Source of the DNA: DSNY01 sp040752195
GTDB taxonomy: Bacteria > Pseudomonadota > Gammaproteobacteria > Burkholderiales > Burkholderiaceae_F
Length of the DNA: 64,000 bases
Assembly: GCA_040752195.1 (NCBI GenBank)
Contig: JBFMFC010000011.1
Coordinates: forward strand, 19,615-83,614
Direction: 5' to 3'
A model generated the notes under the pieces. The model had not been told where the DNA came from and did not search any database. It worked only from the letters and a program-made list of their open reading frames with translations. Below are positions 1 through 8,785 of the stretch, piece after piece (position 1 is the first letter of the stretch; each line of letters starts with the position of its first letter). The translations under genes and the position numbers were made by a program.

Positions 1-3000
1 GTTCCAGCTTCTCGGCGATCGGATCGCCGTGCGGGTTGCGGAACGTGTTTACGCCGACGATCGGGTACTCGCCGGTGTGCTTCAGATGCTCGTAGTGCAG
101 CGATTCTTCCTGGATCTTGCCGCGCTGGTAGCCGAGCTCCATCGCGCCCAGCACACCGCCGCGCTCGCTGATCGACTCGAACTCCTTGAGCACCGCTTCT
201 TCGACGAGATCGGTGAGCTCCTCGATGACGAAGCTGCCCTGGTTGGGGTTCTCGTTCTTCGCCAGGCCCCACTCGCGATTGATGATGAGCTGGATCGCCA
301 TCGCGCGCCGCACGCTTTCCTCGGTCGGCGTGGTGATCGCCTCGTCGTAGGCGTTGGTGTGCAGGCTGTTGGCGTTGTCGTAGGTGGCGATCAGCGCCTG
401 CAGGGTCGTGCGTATGTCGTTGAACTGGATCTCCTGCGCGTGCAGCGAGCGGCCGCTGGTCTGGCAGTGGTACTTGAGCTTCTGCGAGCGCTCGTTCGCG
501 CCGTACTTGTCGCGCATCGCCACGGCCCAGATGCGGCGCGCGACGCGGCCCATCACCGTGTACTCGGGGTCCATGCCGTTGCTGAAGAAGAACGACAGGT
601 TCGGTGCGAAGTCGTCGACGTGCATGCCGCGCGCTAGATACGCCTCGACGTAGGTGAAGCCGTTGGCGAGCGTGAACGCGAGCTGGCTGATCGGGTTCGC
701 ACCAGCCTCGGCGATGTGGTAGCCGGAGATCGACACCGAGTAGAAGTTGCGCACGTTGTGGTGGACGAAGTATTCCTGGATATCGCCCATCACCTTCAGC
801 GAGAACTCGGTCGAGAAGATGCAGGTGTTCTGGCCCTGGTCCTCCTTGAGGATGTCGGCCTGCACCGTTCCGCGTACGTTCTCGAGCACCCACGCGCGGA
901 TCTTCTCGGCTTCGTCCTCGGTCGGCTCGCGCTTGTTGTCGGTGCGGAACTTGTCGAGCTGCTGATCGATCGCCGTGTTGAAGAACATCGCCAGGATCGT
1001 CGGCGCCGGGCCGTTGATCGTCATGCTGACGCTCGTGTTCGGCGCGGTGAGGTCGAAGCCCGAATACAGCACCTTCATGTCGTCGAGCGTGGCGATGCTG
1101 ACGCCCGAGTTGCCGACCTTGCCGTAGATGTCGGGGCGCAGATCGGGGTCGTGGCCGTACAGCGTCACGCTGTCGAACGCGGTCGACAGCCGCTTCGCGG
1201 GCATGCCTTCCGACAGCAGCTTGAAGCGGCGGTTGGTGCGGAACGGATCACCTTCGCCGGCGAACATGCGGGTCGGGTCCTCGTTCTCGCGCTTGAACGC
1301 GAACACGCCGGCGGTGTACGGGAACGACCCGGGGACGTTCTCCAGCAGCAGCCACTTGAGCAGCTCGCCGTGATCCTCGAACTTCGGCAGAACGACCTTG
1401 CGGATCTTGTTGCCGGCGAGCGTCGTGTGCGTGAGCTTGGTGCGGACCTCCCTGTCGCGGATCTTCACCACGTACTCGTCGCCCGCGTACGCCTGCTGCA
1501 TCTGCGGCCACATGGCGAGCAGCTTGTGCGAGCGCGCGTCGAGCCTGGCGTCGCGGTCGGCGATCAGGGGATCGAGGGCGGCGGCGATCGCCGAAGCGGT
1601 ATCGCCGGTGGTCGCGTTCGAAATCCCCCCGGCGACTGCGTCGCCGGCCCCCTTTTCTGAAGATGGGATCTCAGCGAGCATCCGCTTCGTCTCGACGAGC
1701 TGTTGCCGCTCGCGCGCGATGCGCGCCTGCTCGAGCGCGCGGCGCTTGTAGTTGCGCACCGTCTCGGCGACCTCGGCGAGGTAGCGGATGCGCTGCGGCG
1801 GGACGATCGGCGTCTGGTGCGTCGAGTGGCGCGTGAATGCGAGCGGCAGCCGCGACTTGCCGACCGCGAGGCCCAGGTCCTTCAGCTTGGGCAGCAACGC
1901 GTGATACAGCGCGGTGACGCCGTCGTCGTTGAAGCGCGCGGCGATCGTGCCGAACACGGGCATCTCGTCCGGCTTCTGTCCGAACACGCCGCGGTTGCGC
2001 TGGACCTGCTTGCTCACGTCGCGCAGCGCGTCGAGCGCGCCCTTGCGGTCGAACTTGTTGATCGCGACGAAGTCGGCGAAGTCGAGCATGTCGATCTTCT
2101 CGAGCTGGCTCGCGGCGCCGTACTCCGGCGTCATCACGTACAGCGTCGCGTCGACGTGCGGAACGATTGCGGCGTCACCCTGCCCGATACCGGACGTCTC
2201 GACGATCACCAGATCGAAGCCCGCGGCCTTGCACGCGGCGATCGCATCGGGCAGCGCCTGGCTGATCTCGGTTCCCGCTTCGCGCGTGGCCAGCGAGCGC
2301 ATGTAAACGCGCGGGCCTTTGCTCCACGGGCCGATCGCGTTCATGCGGATGCGGTCGCCGAGCAGCGCGCCGCCGCTCTTGCGGCGCGACGGGTCGATCG
2401 AGATGACCGCGATCTGCAGCGCGTCGTCCTGATCGAGCCGAAAGCGGCGCACCAGTTCGTCGGTCAGCGAACTCTTGCCGGCGCCGCCGGTGCCGGTGAT
2501 GCCGAGCGCGGGCGCCTTCGCGGTATCGGCCGCCTTATGCAGTGCCTCGCGCGTGCGCGAGTCGACCTGGCCGTTTTCCAGCGCGGTGATCAGCTGCGCG
2601 AGCGCGCGCCAGCGCTTGACCACGTCCCGGTCGCGCAGTGCGTCGAGCGACTTCGGTGCGTGCGGGGAGAGGTCGACGTCGCACGCGGCGACCATCAGCC
2701 CGATCATCCCTTGCAGCCCCATCCGCTGGCCGTCCTCGGGCGAGAAGATGCGCGCGACACCGTATTCGTGCAGCTCTTTGATTTCCGACGGCACGATCAC
2801 GCCGCCGCCGCCGCCGTAGACCTTGATGTGCGCGCCGCCGCGCTCGCGCAGCAGGTCGATCATGTACTTGAAGAACTCGACGTGCCCGCCCTGGTAGCTG
2901 CTCACCGCGATGCCCTGCACGTCCTCCTGCAGCGCCGCGGTGACGATCTCCTCCACCGAACGGTTGTGCCCGAGGTGGACCACCTCGCAGCCCATGCTCT

Positions 3001-3127
3001 GCAGGATGCGCCGCATGATGTTGATCGACGCGTCGTGGCCGTCGAACAGGCTCGCCGCGGTGACGAAGCGCACCTTGTGCGTCGGGCGATAGCTGGCGAG
3101 CTTCTTGATCTCGGACAGGTCGGTCAT
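1..3127 (-). CDS. icmF: Fused isobutyryl-CoA mutase/GTPase IcmF (partial, C-terminus beyond left edge)
   Basis: Adenosylcobalamin-dependent mutase that interconverts isobutyryl-CoA and n-butyryl-CoA, with its G-protein chaperone built into the same chain; it acts in branched-chain acyl-CoA metabolism in the cytoplasm. The reverse strand reads open for 1042 codons from an ATG at 3127. The N-terminal B12 domain shows D29-x-H31 in SLFDGHDAS and SYQGGH near residues 77-82. The MeaB-like GTPase follows, with P-loop GGAGKSS at about 214-220 and NKFDRKG as the guanine-specificity motif. The mutase barrel begins near residue 560 and includes SVSMTINGPAP and the SGYHIAEAG stretch. I traced the linker near 1560-1690 base by base and saw no frameshift. 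The family is about 1090 residues, so roughly 50 are missing. The domain order B12-GTPase-mutase separates IcmF from ordinary methylmalonyl-CoA mutase. Confidence 0.95.
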   Translation of the reverse strand, partial: MTDLSEIKKLASYRPTHKVRFVTAASLFDGHDASINIMRRILQSMGCEVVHLGHNRSVEEIVTAALQEDVQGIAVSSYQGGHVEFFKYMIDLLRERGGAHIKVYGGGGGVIVPSEIKELHEYGVARIFSPEDGQRMGLQGMIGLMVAACDVDLSPHAPKSLDALRDRDVVKRWRALAQLITALENGQVDSRTREALHKAADTAKAPALGITGTGGAGKSSLTDELVRRFRLDQDDALQIAVISIDPSRRKSGGALLGDRIRMNAIGPWSKGPRVYMRSLATREAGTEISQALPDAIAACKAAGFDLVIVETSGIGQGDAAIVPHVDATLYVMTPEYGAASQLEKIDMLDFADFVAINKFDRKGALDALRDVSKQVQRNRGVFGQKPDEMPVFGTIAARFNDDGVTALYHALLPKLKDLGLAVGKSRLPLAFTRHSTHQTPIVPPQRIRYLAEVAETVRNYKRRALEQARIARERQQLVETKRMLAEIPSSEKGAGDAVAGGISNATTGDTASAIAAALDPLIADRDARLDARSHKLLAMWPQMQQAYAGDEYVVKIRDREVRTKLTHTTLAGNKIRKVVLPKFEDHGELLKWLLLENVPGSFPYTAGVFAFKRENEDPTRMFAGEGDPFRTNRRFKLLSEGMPAKRLSTAFDSVTLYGHDPDLRPDIYGKVGNSGVSIATLDDMKVLYSGFDLTAPNTSVSMTINGPAPTILAMFFNTAIDQQLDKFRTDNKREPTEDEAEKIRAWVLENVRGTVQADILKEDQGQNTCIFSTEFSLKVMGDIQEYFVHHNVRNFYSVSISGYHIAEAGANPISQLAFTLANGFTYVEAYLARGMHVDDFAPNLSFFFSNGMDPEYTVMGRVARRIWAVAMRDKYGANERSQKLKYHCQTSGRSLHAQEIQFNDIRTTLQALIATYDNANSLHTNAYDEAITTPTEESVRRAMAIQLIINREWGLAKNENPNQGSFVIEELTDLVEEAVLKEFESISERGGVLGAMELGYQRGKIQEESLHYEHLKHTGEYPIVGVNTFRNPHGDPIAEKLE

Positions 3128-3537
3128 GGGCAAGGCTCCGGCATCTGCGGCGTGCGGCAAGGAGGAGCGCACAGAGTCGGGCGATTGTGGCACCCGGTCG
3201 CTGCGGCGGACAGGCGCAGTACGAGCAGACGCTGGCGGCGACTCTAGTTACCGTTGACGTTAACGTCAAGAACAACCTCCGCTCCGCTGGCGGCAGCCGC
3301 GTCGTCGGCGCGGCCGGCGCCGCAGCGAACTGCCGGGCATGCCGGCGGGACCGGCTGACCCGCGTCAGCCGCTGACTGAATCGCTGTTTGCGTTGCGCCA
3401 GAGCAAGTGTGGAGCCGGATTCGAATGGTTCGCCTAATTGCATGAATCCAATGTCTTTTCCAGTCTGGAACTGCTCCCACCCGCGCTAATGTGCAGTGCA
3501 GCAAACAACCTCGAAACGAGGTGCGAAAGGGAGCACG
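3128..3537. other. Intergenic region between icmF and the DUF3563 gene
   Basis: A 410-base divergent spacer. The left half holds the icmF leader and promoter. The right half, in front of the forward gene, holds a perfect 13-base palindrome TTCCAGTCTGGAA (3458-3470) and a small hairpin CCTCG-AAA-CGAGG (3509-3521) that ends four bases before the ribosome binding site. No convincing -35/-10 pair for the forward gene was found. Confidence 0.55.
3241..3269 (-). promoter_or_regulatory. Sigma70-type promoter of icmF overlapped by a 16-bp palindromic operator
   Basis: Read on the reverse strand there is TTGACG (3269-3264), exactly 17 bases, then TAGAGT (3246-3241), a good -35/-10 pair. The predicted start is near 3234, leaving a leader of about 107 bases before the icmF ATG. 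The -35 box is one end of TTGACGTTAACGTCAA (3254-3269), a perfect 16-bp inverted repeat that lies between and over the promoter elements. This is a typical position for a repressor or a MerR-type activator. As I recall, operators of acyl-CoA and branched-chain amino acid regulators such as LiuR have an ACGT-rich palindrome of this kind; I could not verify that match. Confidence 0.72.
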
Positions 3538-3840
3538 ATGCGAGTACTGACGCCGATCTACGAGGGCGATGGACTCTTCCACGAAGCGCCGCGATCCGTC
3601 GAGGCGACGGCCGCGCGCTTGAGCCCGCCTGACGCCGCCGCGCGCGCGGTCGCGGCCCGCCGCGCCGAAGCGATGCGTCGCTTCTTCCCGAAGCTGTTCG
3701 GCTGGTTCGCGGACCAGTTCGACAGCGCCCGCATGCGCGAGGTCGAGCACTATCTGTCGCAAGCGACCGATCTGTGCGATCTCGAGGAGCGGATCCGCCG
3801 GCTCGAACGCAAGTCCGGTTCGTCGATCTTCTCGAATTAG
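3538..3840 (+). CDS. Small DUF3563-family protein
   Basis: 100-residue soluble protein of unknown function. The C-terminal half (YLSQATDLCDLEERIRRLER) matches what I remember of DUF3563, a small family common in Burkholderiales: a helical segment followed by S/A-x-D-x-x-DLE-x-R-x-R-x-LE. There is no signal peptide or membrane segment. The ATG at 3538 is chosen because AAAGGGAG lies at 3526-3533; an ATG further upstream at 3496 has no such site. A short hairpin (3509-3521) abuts the ribosome binding site and could affect translation. The gene stands alone between the divergent icmF and the efflux operon. Confidence 0.7.
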   Translation: MRVLTPIYEGDGLFHEAPRSVEATAARLSPPDAAARAVAARRAEAMRRFFPKLFGWFADQFDSARMREVEHYLSQATDLCDLEERIRRLERKSGSSIFSN

Positions 3841-4211
3841 AACCTGCCCGAAGTCCGCGGCGCGCCGGCGCGGCCAGTGCGCCGGCGGCCGCGAGGTCGC
3901 CGCGCGAGCGCGCGACTCGGCTGCGCGGCACCGCTCGGCCGTTCGCCGTTTCCGCCGGCGTGTACGGGCGTACTTCCCGGTCCGTCCGCCCGCATCGGCT
4001 CCCGCATTCGCGTGCGACGGCGTCGCTCGCGCGCCTTCACACTCCACGCGCTTCGGCCAGCGCTTGGCGGGCGCTCGGTTGCATTTGCAACACGGCACCA
4101 TGCGCTCGACATGCTTTTGCAACAGAGCGAGTTCACAAACGCGCCTTTGCCCGGTCGACCCTGGCGCGGCAAGCCGTGTCGAATCCCGCCTCGCGCGATC
4201 GACCAGCCACG
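3841..4211. other. Intergenic region upstream of the RND efflux operon, with a GTTGCA-TT-TGCAAC inverted repeat
   Basis: A 371-base gap with no coding potential I would defend. At 4078-4091 there is GTTGCATTTGCAAC (6-base arms, 2-base centre), and a related TTTTGCAACA follows at about 4114-4123. Paired TTGCAAC half-sites 120-135 bases before an efflux operon suggest an operator, for instance of a TetR-type repressor, but no regulator gene is adjacent. No T-rich terminator for the DUF3563 gene was seen. Confidence 0.4.
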
Positions 4212-5492
4212 ATGAAAACGATGACGACAACGACGCTCCACCCCTGTGCACGCGGTGCGACGGCGGGCTTCACGAAGTCCGCAAAGGCTGCGCTCCTTGC
4301 CTCGGTTCTCGTCTGGCTGCTCGCCGGCTGCAGCGGCGGCGAGCAGCACGGCGGCTTCGGCGGATTCCCGCCTGCGCCGGTGACGCTGCTGCAGGTCAAG
4401 CCGACAACGGTGCCGGTGCGTTTCGAGTACGTCGGCCAGACGGCGGGCTCGAAGGAGGCCGAAGTGCGCGCGCGCGTGCAGGGCATCCTCGAACGCCGCA
4501 CGTATCGGGAGGGCGGCGCGGTGAAGGCGGGGCAGACCCTGTTCGTCATCGACCCGAAACCGTATGCCGCACAGGTCGAGCAGGCCGAAGCCGCGCTCGC
4601 GCAAGCCGAAGCGCAGCTCGCGCAGGCCAAGCGTCAGGTCGAGCGGCTCAAGCCGCTGGTCGGCGACAAGGCCGTCAGCCAGCGCGAGTACGACGACGCG
4701 GTGTCGGCGGCGGAAACGGCGGCCGCCGGCGCAAAGCTCGCGCAGGCGCGGCTGACCGAAGCGCGGCTGAACCTCTCGTACACGACGGTCACCGCGCCGG
4801 TCAGCGGATTCGCGAGCCGCGCGCAGAAGTCCGAAGGCAGCCTCGTGTCCCCCGGCGCGGACAGCCTGCTGACGACGGTGTCGCAGATCGATCCGCTGCA
4901 CGTGAACTTCAGCGTGTCGGAAAACGAGAAGCTGCGCTTCGACAAGCTGGTCGCCGAGGGCAGGCTGGTGCTGCCCGATCCCAAGAAGGCCGGACTCGAA
5001 GTGACGCTGCGGCTCGCCGACGGCACGGTGTTCCCGCGCAAGGGCAAGCTGTCGTTCATCGACGCGCGCGTCAATCCGGCGACCGGGTCGTTCGACGCGC
5101 GCGCGGAGATCGCGAATGCCGACGGCGCGCTGCATCCGGGGCAGTTCGTTCGCGTGCAGTTAAGCGGCGCTGAGCGGCCGAATGCGATCGTCGTCCCGCA
5201 GCGCGCCGTGATGGACGGACCGCAAGGCAAGTTCGTCTACGTCGCTGCCAAGTCGCCCGACGGCAAGGACATCGCTGTGCCGCGGCCGGTCACCGTCGGC
5301 GACTGGGTCGAGATCGACGGCGCCAATCAGTGGATCGTCGAGTCGGGGCTGCAGCCCGGCGATCGGATCGTCATCGAAGGCATGGCGAAGATCTTCCCGA
5401 TCCCGAACGGCGCACCGATCGTCGTCGGTCCGCCGCCCGGCGCCGATGCGGCCAACGGCGGACCCGCGAAAGGCGAGGTGAAGAAGAAGTAA
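4212..5492 (+). CDS. RND efflux periplasmic adaptor (AcrA/MexA family lipoprotein)
   Basis: 426-residue membrane-fusion protein that links the inner-membrane RND pump to the outer-membrane channel. The N-terminus has a hydrophobic segment ending in a lipobox, LLAGC with Cys40, so a lipid-anchored periplasmic protein is expected. After this come the lipoyl halves (VRARVQGILERRTYREGGAVKAGQTLFVIDP and TAPVSGFASR), split by an alpha-helical hairpin rich in Ala/Gln (about residues 120-185), then the beta-barrel and membrane-proximal domains. The start at 4212 is the first ATG that leaves a normal lipoprotein signal; the ribosome binding site is weak. It is first in a three-gene pump operon. The substrate cannot be inferred. 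Confidence 0.9.
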   Translation: MKTMTTTTLHPCARGATAGFTKSAKAALLASVLVWLLAGCSGGEQHGGFGGFPPAPVTLLQVKPTTVPVRFEYVGQTAGSKEAEVRARVQGILERRTYREGGAVKAGQTLFVIDPKPYAAQVEQAEAALAQAEAQLAQAKRQVERLKPLVGDKAVSQREYDDAVSAAETAAAGAKLAQARLTEARLNLSYTTVTAPVSGFASRAQKSEGSLVSPGADSLLTTVSQIDPLHVNFSVSENEKLRFDKLVAEGRLVLPDPKKAGLEVTLRLADGTVFPRKGKLSFIDARVNPATGSFDARAEIANADGALHPGQFVRVQLSGAERPNAIVVPQRAVMDGPQGKFVYVAAKSPDGKDIAVPRPVTVGDWVEIDGANQWIVESGLQPGDRIVIEGMAKIFPIPNGAPIVVGPPPGADAANGGPAKGEVKKK

Positions 5493-5501
5493 GCCAAGAT
5501 T

Positions 5502-5528
5502 CCCTCTGCCCGCGCGTTGGGGAGAGGG
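5502..5528. repeat. CCCTCT...AGAGGG intergenic hairpin
   Basis: CCCTCTGCCC and GGGGAGAGGG form a 10-bp stem with one mismatch around a GCGCGTT loop, between the adaptor and pump genes. Hairpins of the CCCTCTCCCC/GGGGAGAGGG type are a recurring intergenic element in beta- and gammaproteobacteria. There is no T-run, so it is more likely an mRNA-processing or stability element than a full terminator. Confidence 0.5.
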
Positions 5529-5566
5529 AGCGCCCTCCATCGATTCCGACGCCCGACTCCGATCCC

Positions 5567-8500
5567 ATGTTCTCCCGCTTCTTCATCGACCGCCCGATCT
5601 TTGCCGCGGTGCTGTCGATCTTCATCGTGCTCGCGGGGCTGGCGGCGATGCGCAGCCTGCCGATCGCGCAGTACCCGGAGATCGCACCGCCGGTGGTCAC
5701 GGTGCAGGCGATCTATCCGGGCGCCTCGGCCGACGTGATCGAAAAGACGGTCGCCGCGCCGCTGGAAAACGCGATCAACGGCGTCGAGGGCATGCTGTAC
5801 ATGAGCTCGAACTCGTCGTCGAACGGCGTCGTGCAGATCCAGGTGACCTTCGAGATCGGCGCCGACGTCGACCAGGCGGCGCTGAACGTGAACAACCGCG
5901 TCAAGCAGGCCGAGTCGCGGCTGCCGCAGGAAGTGAGGCGGCAGGGCGTCACGGTCGAGAAGGGCTCGTCGAGCTTCCTGCAGGTCATCGCCTTTTACTC
6001 GCCCGACAACCGCTACGGCGACCTGTACACGTCGAACTACGTGACGCTGAACGTGCTCGACGAACTGAAGCGCATCCCCGGCACGACCAACGTGCAGATC
6101 TTCGGCGCGAAGGATTACGCGATGCGGATCTGGGTGCGACCGGACCGCCTTGCGCAACTGCGGCTCACGACCGGCGACGTCGCGCGCGCGATCAACGAAC
6201 AGAACGCGCAATTCGCCGCCGGCAAGGTCGGGCAGGCGCCGTACGGCGGGCAGCAGGACCTCGTCTACACGGTCACGACGCAGGGACGGCTGGCCGACCC
6301 GAAGGAGTTCGAAGAGATCATCGTTCGCTCGAGTCCCGGCGGTGCCGCGATCCGGCTCAAGGACGTCGCGCGCGTCGAGCTGGGCAGCAAGGACTACGAG
6401 TTCAACGGCACGTACAACGGCAGGAGCGCGACGCTGGTCGGCGTCTTCCTGCAGCCGGGGGCGAACGCGCTTGAGGTGGCGGGCGAGGTCAAGCGGACGG
6501 TCGCGCGACTGGCGGAGCGCTTCCCGCAGGGGCTGTCGTACGCGATCGCGTACGACACGACACGCTTCGTCGAGGTGTCGATCCGCGAGGTCGTCAAGAC
6601 GCTCGGCGAGGCGATGCTGCTGGTGATCGCGGTCGTGTTCCTGTTCCTGCAGAACTGGCGCGCGACGCTGATCCCGATCGTCGCGGTGCCGGTGTCGCTG
6701 ATCGGCACCTTCGCCGGGCTGTACCTGCTCGGCTACTCGATCAACACGCTGACGCTGTTCGGCATGGTGCTCGCGATCGGCATCGTCGTCGACGACGCGA
6801 TCGTCGTGCTGGAGAACGTCGAACGCATCATGCACGAGGAGAAGCTGGGTGCGCGCGAGGCGGCGATCGAGGCGATGCGCGAGGTGAGCGGACCGGTCGT
6901 CGCGATCGTTCTGGTGCTGGTGTCGGTGTTCGTGCCGATCGCCTTCCTCGGCGGGCTCACGGGCGAGCTGTACCGCCAGTTCGCGATCACGATCTCGATC
7001 TCGGTGGTGATCTCGGGGATCGTCGCGCTGACGCTGACGCCGGCGCTGTGCGTGATGATCCTGAGAAACGAGCACAAGGCGCCGTGGCCGCTCTTCCGCT
7101 GGTTCAACCGCTGGTTCGGCCGCGTGACCGGCCGCTACGTCTCGGGCGTGACCTGGATGATCCGGCGCGGCGCGCGCGGGGTCGCGCTGTTCGCCGGCAT
7201 GGTCCTGGTGACCGCGGGGCTGTGGCGCGCGACACCCGGATCGCTCGTTCCCGACGAGGATCAGGGTTTCTACATCGCCGCGGTGATCCTGCCCGACGGT
7301 GCCTCGCTGCAGCGGACCGACAGGGTCACGCGCGAAGTCACCGAGATCCTGCAGAAGAACCCCGTCAATCAGGACGTCGTCGCCTTCACCGGCTTCGACT
7401 TCCTCGGCGGCAGCTTCCGCAACAACGCGGCGACCATCTTCGTCACCCAGAAACACTGGGACGAGCGCGACGTGACGACGCCGCAACTGGTCGGCGAGTT
7501 CTTCATGCAGACGGGCCACATCAAGGAAGCGCTGGTGCTCGCGTTCGCGCCGCCGCCGATCTTCGGCATCGGAACCGCCGGCGGCTACGAGCTGTATCTG
7601 CAGAACCGCGGCGACGGCGGACCGGCGAAGACGCAGGAAGTGCTGCAGCAGTTCCTCGGCCGGCTGAATTCCGACCCGATGCTGGGCGGCGCGCAGACGC
7701 TGTGGCGCGCGAACGTGCCGCAGCTTCGCGTCGACGTCGACCGCGAGAAGGCCAAGTCGCTCGGCGTGCCGGTCGACGAGGTGTTCAACACGCTCGCGTC
7801 GACGCTCGGCTACTACTACGTCAACGACTTCAATCGCTACGGCCGCACGTGGCAGGTGCTGATGAGCGCGGAGCCGCAATACCGCAGCCGGCCCGACGAC
7901 ATCGGCGCGGTGTGGGTGCGCTCCGAACGCGGCGAGATGGTGCCGCTGCGCTCGCTCGCGAACGTCCGCTACTCGTCGGGGCCGGACTCGCTCGACCGCT
8001 TCAACAACCTGCCCGCGGTCAAGATCTTCGGTCAGGGCGCGCCGGGCGTGAGCACCGGGCAGGCGATCGCGCGCGTCGAGGCGATCGCGGCGGCAACGCT
8101 GCCCGCGGACTTCAGCTTCGACTGGGGCGGCGCGTCGTTCCAGGAGAAGAAGTCCGGCGGCGCCGGCGGCCTGGCGCTCGCGATGGCCGCGATCATGGTG
8201 TTCCTGATCCTCGCCGCGCTGTACGAGCGCTGGTCGCTGCCGCTGTCGGTTCTGCTCGCGCTGCCGTTCGGCACGTTCGGCGCGCTCGCCGCCGTGTGGG
8301 TCGGCGGGTATCTGAACATGTTCCTCGGCCGCGCGCCGCTCGCCAACGACGTGTACTTCCAGATCGGGCTGGTCACGCTGCTGGGACTCGCGGCCAAGAA
8401 CGCGATCCTGATCGTCGAGTTCGCGGTGCTGAAGGTACGCGAGGGCTATTCGGCCGCGGCCGCGGCGATCGAAGCGGCGCGGCTACGCTTCCGGCCGATC

Positions 8501-8785
8501 CTGATGACTTCGCTCGCGTTCATCCTCGGCGTGCTGCCGCTGGTGATCTCCACGGGCGCCGGCGCCGGCGCGCGGCATTCGGTCGGCACCGGCGTGATGG
8601 GCGGCATGATGGCGGCGACCTTCCTCGCGATCTTCTTCATCCCGCTGTTCTTCAAGATCCTGACCGACCGCAGCCTGCGCGAGCGCCGTTCGGCCTCCGA
8701 GCTGTACGCGGAGGTCGCCGAAGGCGAACGCCGCAGCGCCGAGATGCACGCGACCGCGATCGCGGTGATGGAGGGCAAACGATGA
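5567..8785 (+). CDS. RND multidrug efflux pump, HAE1 (AcrB/MexB) family permease
   Basis: 1072-residue inner-membrane proton/drug antiporter, normal AcrB length. It begins MFSRFFIDRPIFAAVLSIF, the standard first membrane helix, followed by the porter domain with the LPIAQYPEIAPP and NAINGVEGM stretches. The TM4 proton-relay pair is present in GIVVDDAIVVLENVER, and the TM10 lysine in LAAKNAILIVEFA. Two large periplasmic loops and 12 membrane helices fit the family. The ATG at 5567 is the only sensible start. The gene follows the adaptor by 74 bases, including a hairpin, and overlaps the next gene by ATGA. HAE1 family membership is secure; the transported compound is unknown. Confidence 0.94.
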   Translation: MFSRFFIDRPIFAAVLSIFIVLAGLAAMRSLPIAQYPEIAPPVVTVQAIYPGASADVIEKTVAAPLENAINGVEGMLYMSSNSSSNGVVQIQVTFEIGADVDQAALNVNNRVKQAESRLPQEVRRQGVTVEKGSSSFLQVIAFYSPDNRYGDLYTSNYVTLNVLDELKRIPGTTNVQIFGAKDYAMRIWVRPDRLAQLRLTTGDVARAINEQNAQFAAGKVGQAPYGGQQDLVYTVTTQGRLADPKEFEEIIVRSSPGGAAIRLKDVARVELGSKDYEFNGTYNGRSATLVGVFLQPGANALEVAGEVKRTVARLAERFPQGLSYAIAYDTTRFVEVSIREVVKTLGEAMLLVIAVVFLFLQNWRATLIPIVAVPVSLIGTFAGLYLLGYSINTLTLFGMVLAIGIVVDDAIVVLENVERIMHEEKLGAREAAIEAMREVSGPVVAIVLVLVSVFVPIAFLGGLTGELYRQFAITISISVVISGIVALTLTPALCVMILRNEHKAPWPLFRWFNRWFGRVTGRYVSGVTWMIRRGARGVALFAGMVLVTAGLWRATPGSLVPDEDQGFYIAAVILPDGASLQRTDRVTREVTEILQKNPVNQDVVAFTGFDFLGGSFRNNAATIFVTQKHWDERDVTTPQLVGEFFMQTGHIKEALVLAFAPPPIFGIGTAGGYELYLQNRGDGGPAKTQEVLQQFLGRLNSDPMLGGAQTLWRANVPQLRVDVDREKAKSLGVPVDEVFNTLASTLGYYYVNDFNRYGRTWQVLMSAEPQYRSRPDDIGAVWVRSERGEMVPLRSLANVRYSSGPDSLDRFNNLPAVKIFGQGAPGVSTGQAIARVEAIAAATLPADFSFDWGGASFQEKKSGGAGGLALAMAAIMVFLILAALYERWSLPLSVLLALPFGTFGALAAVWVGGYLNMFLGRAPLANDVYFQIGLVTLLGLAAKNAILIVEFAVLKVREGYSAAAAAIEAARLRFRPILMTSLAFILGVLPLVISTGAGAGARHSVGTGVMGGMMAATFLAIFFIPLFFKILTDRSLRERRSASELYAEVAEGERRSAEMHATAIAVMEGKR

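Noticed and set aside
29..3247. Long open frames on the forward strand opposite icmF (29-637, 716-1660, 1703-3247)
   Set aside because: Their translations are Arg/Ala/Val/Asp-rich with no recognisable family, and they lie antisense to a clear mutase. High GC content suppresses stop codons in these frames.
5327..7879. 850-codon reverse-strand frame opposite the RND pump
   Set aside because: The sequence is dominated by Arg, His, Asp and Gln with no domain; the forward strand encodes a full-length AcrB-type pump.
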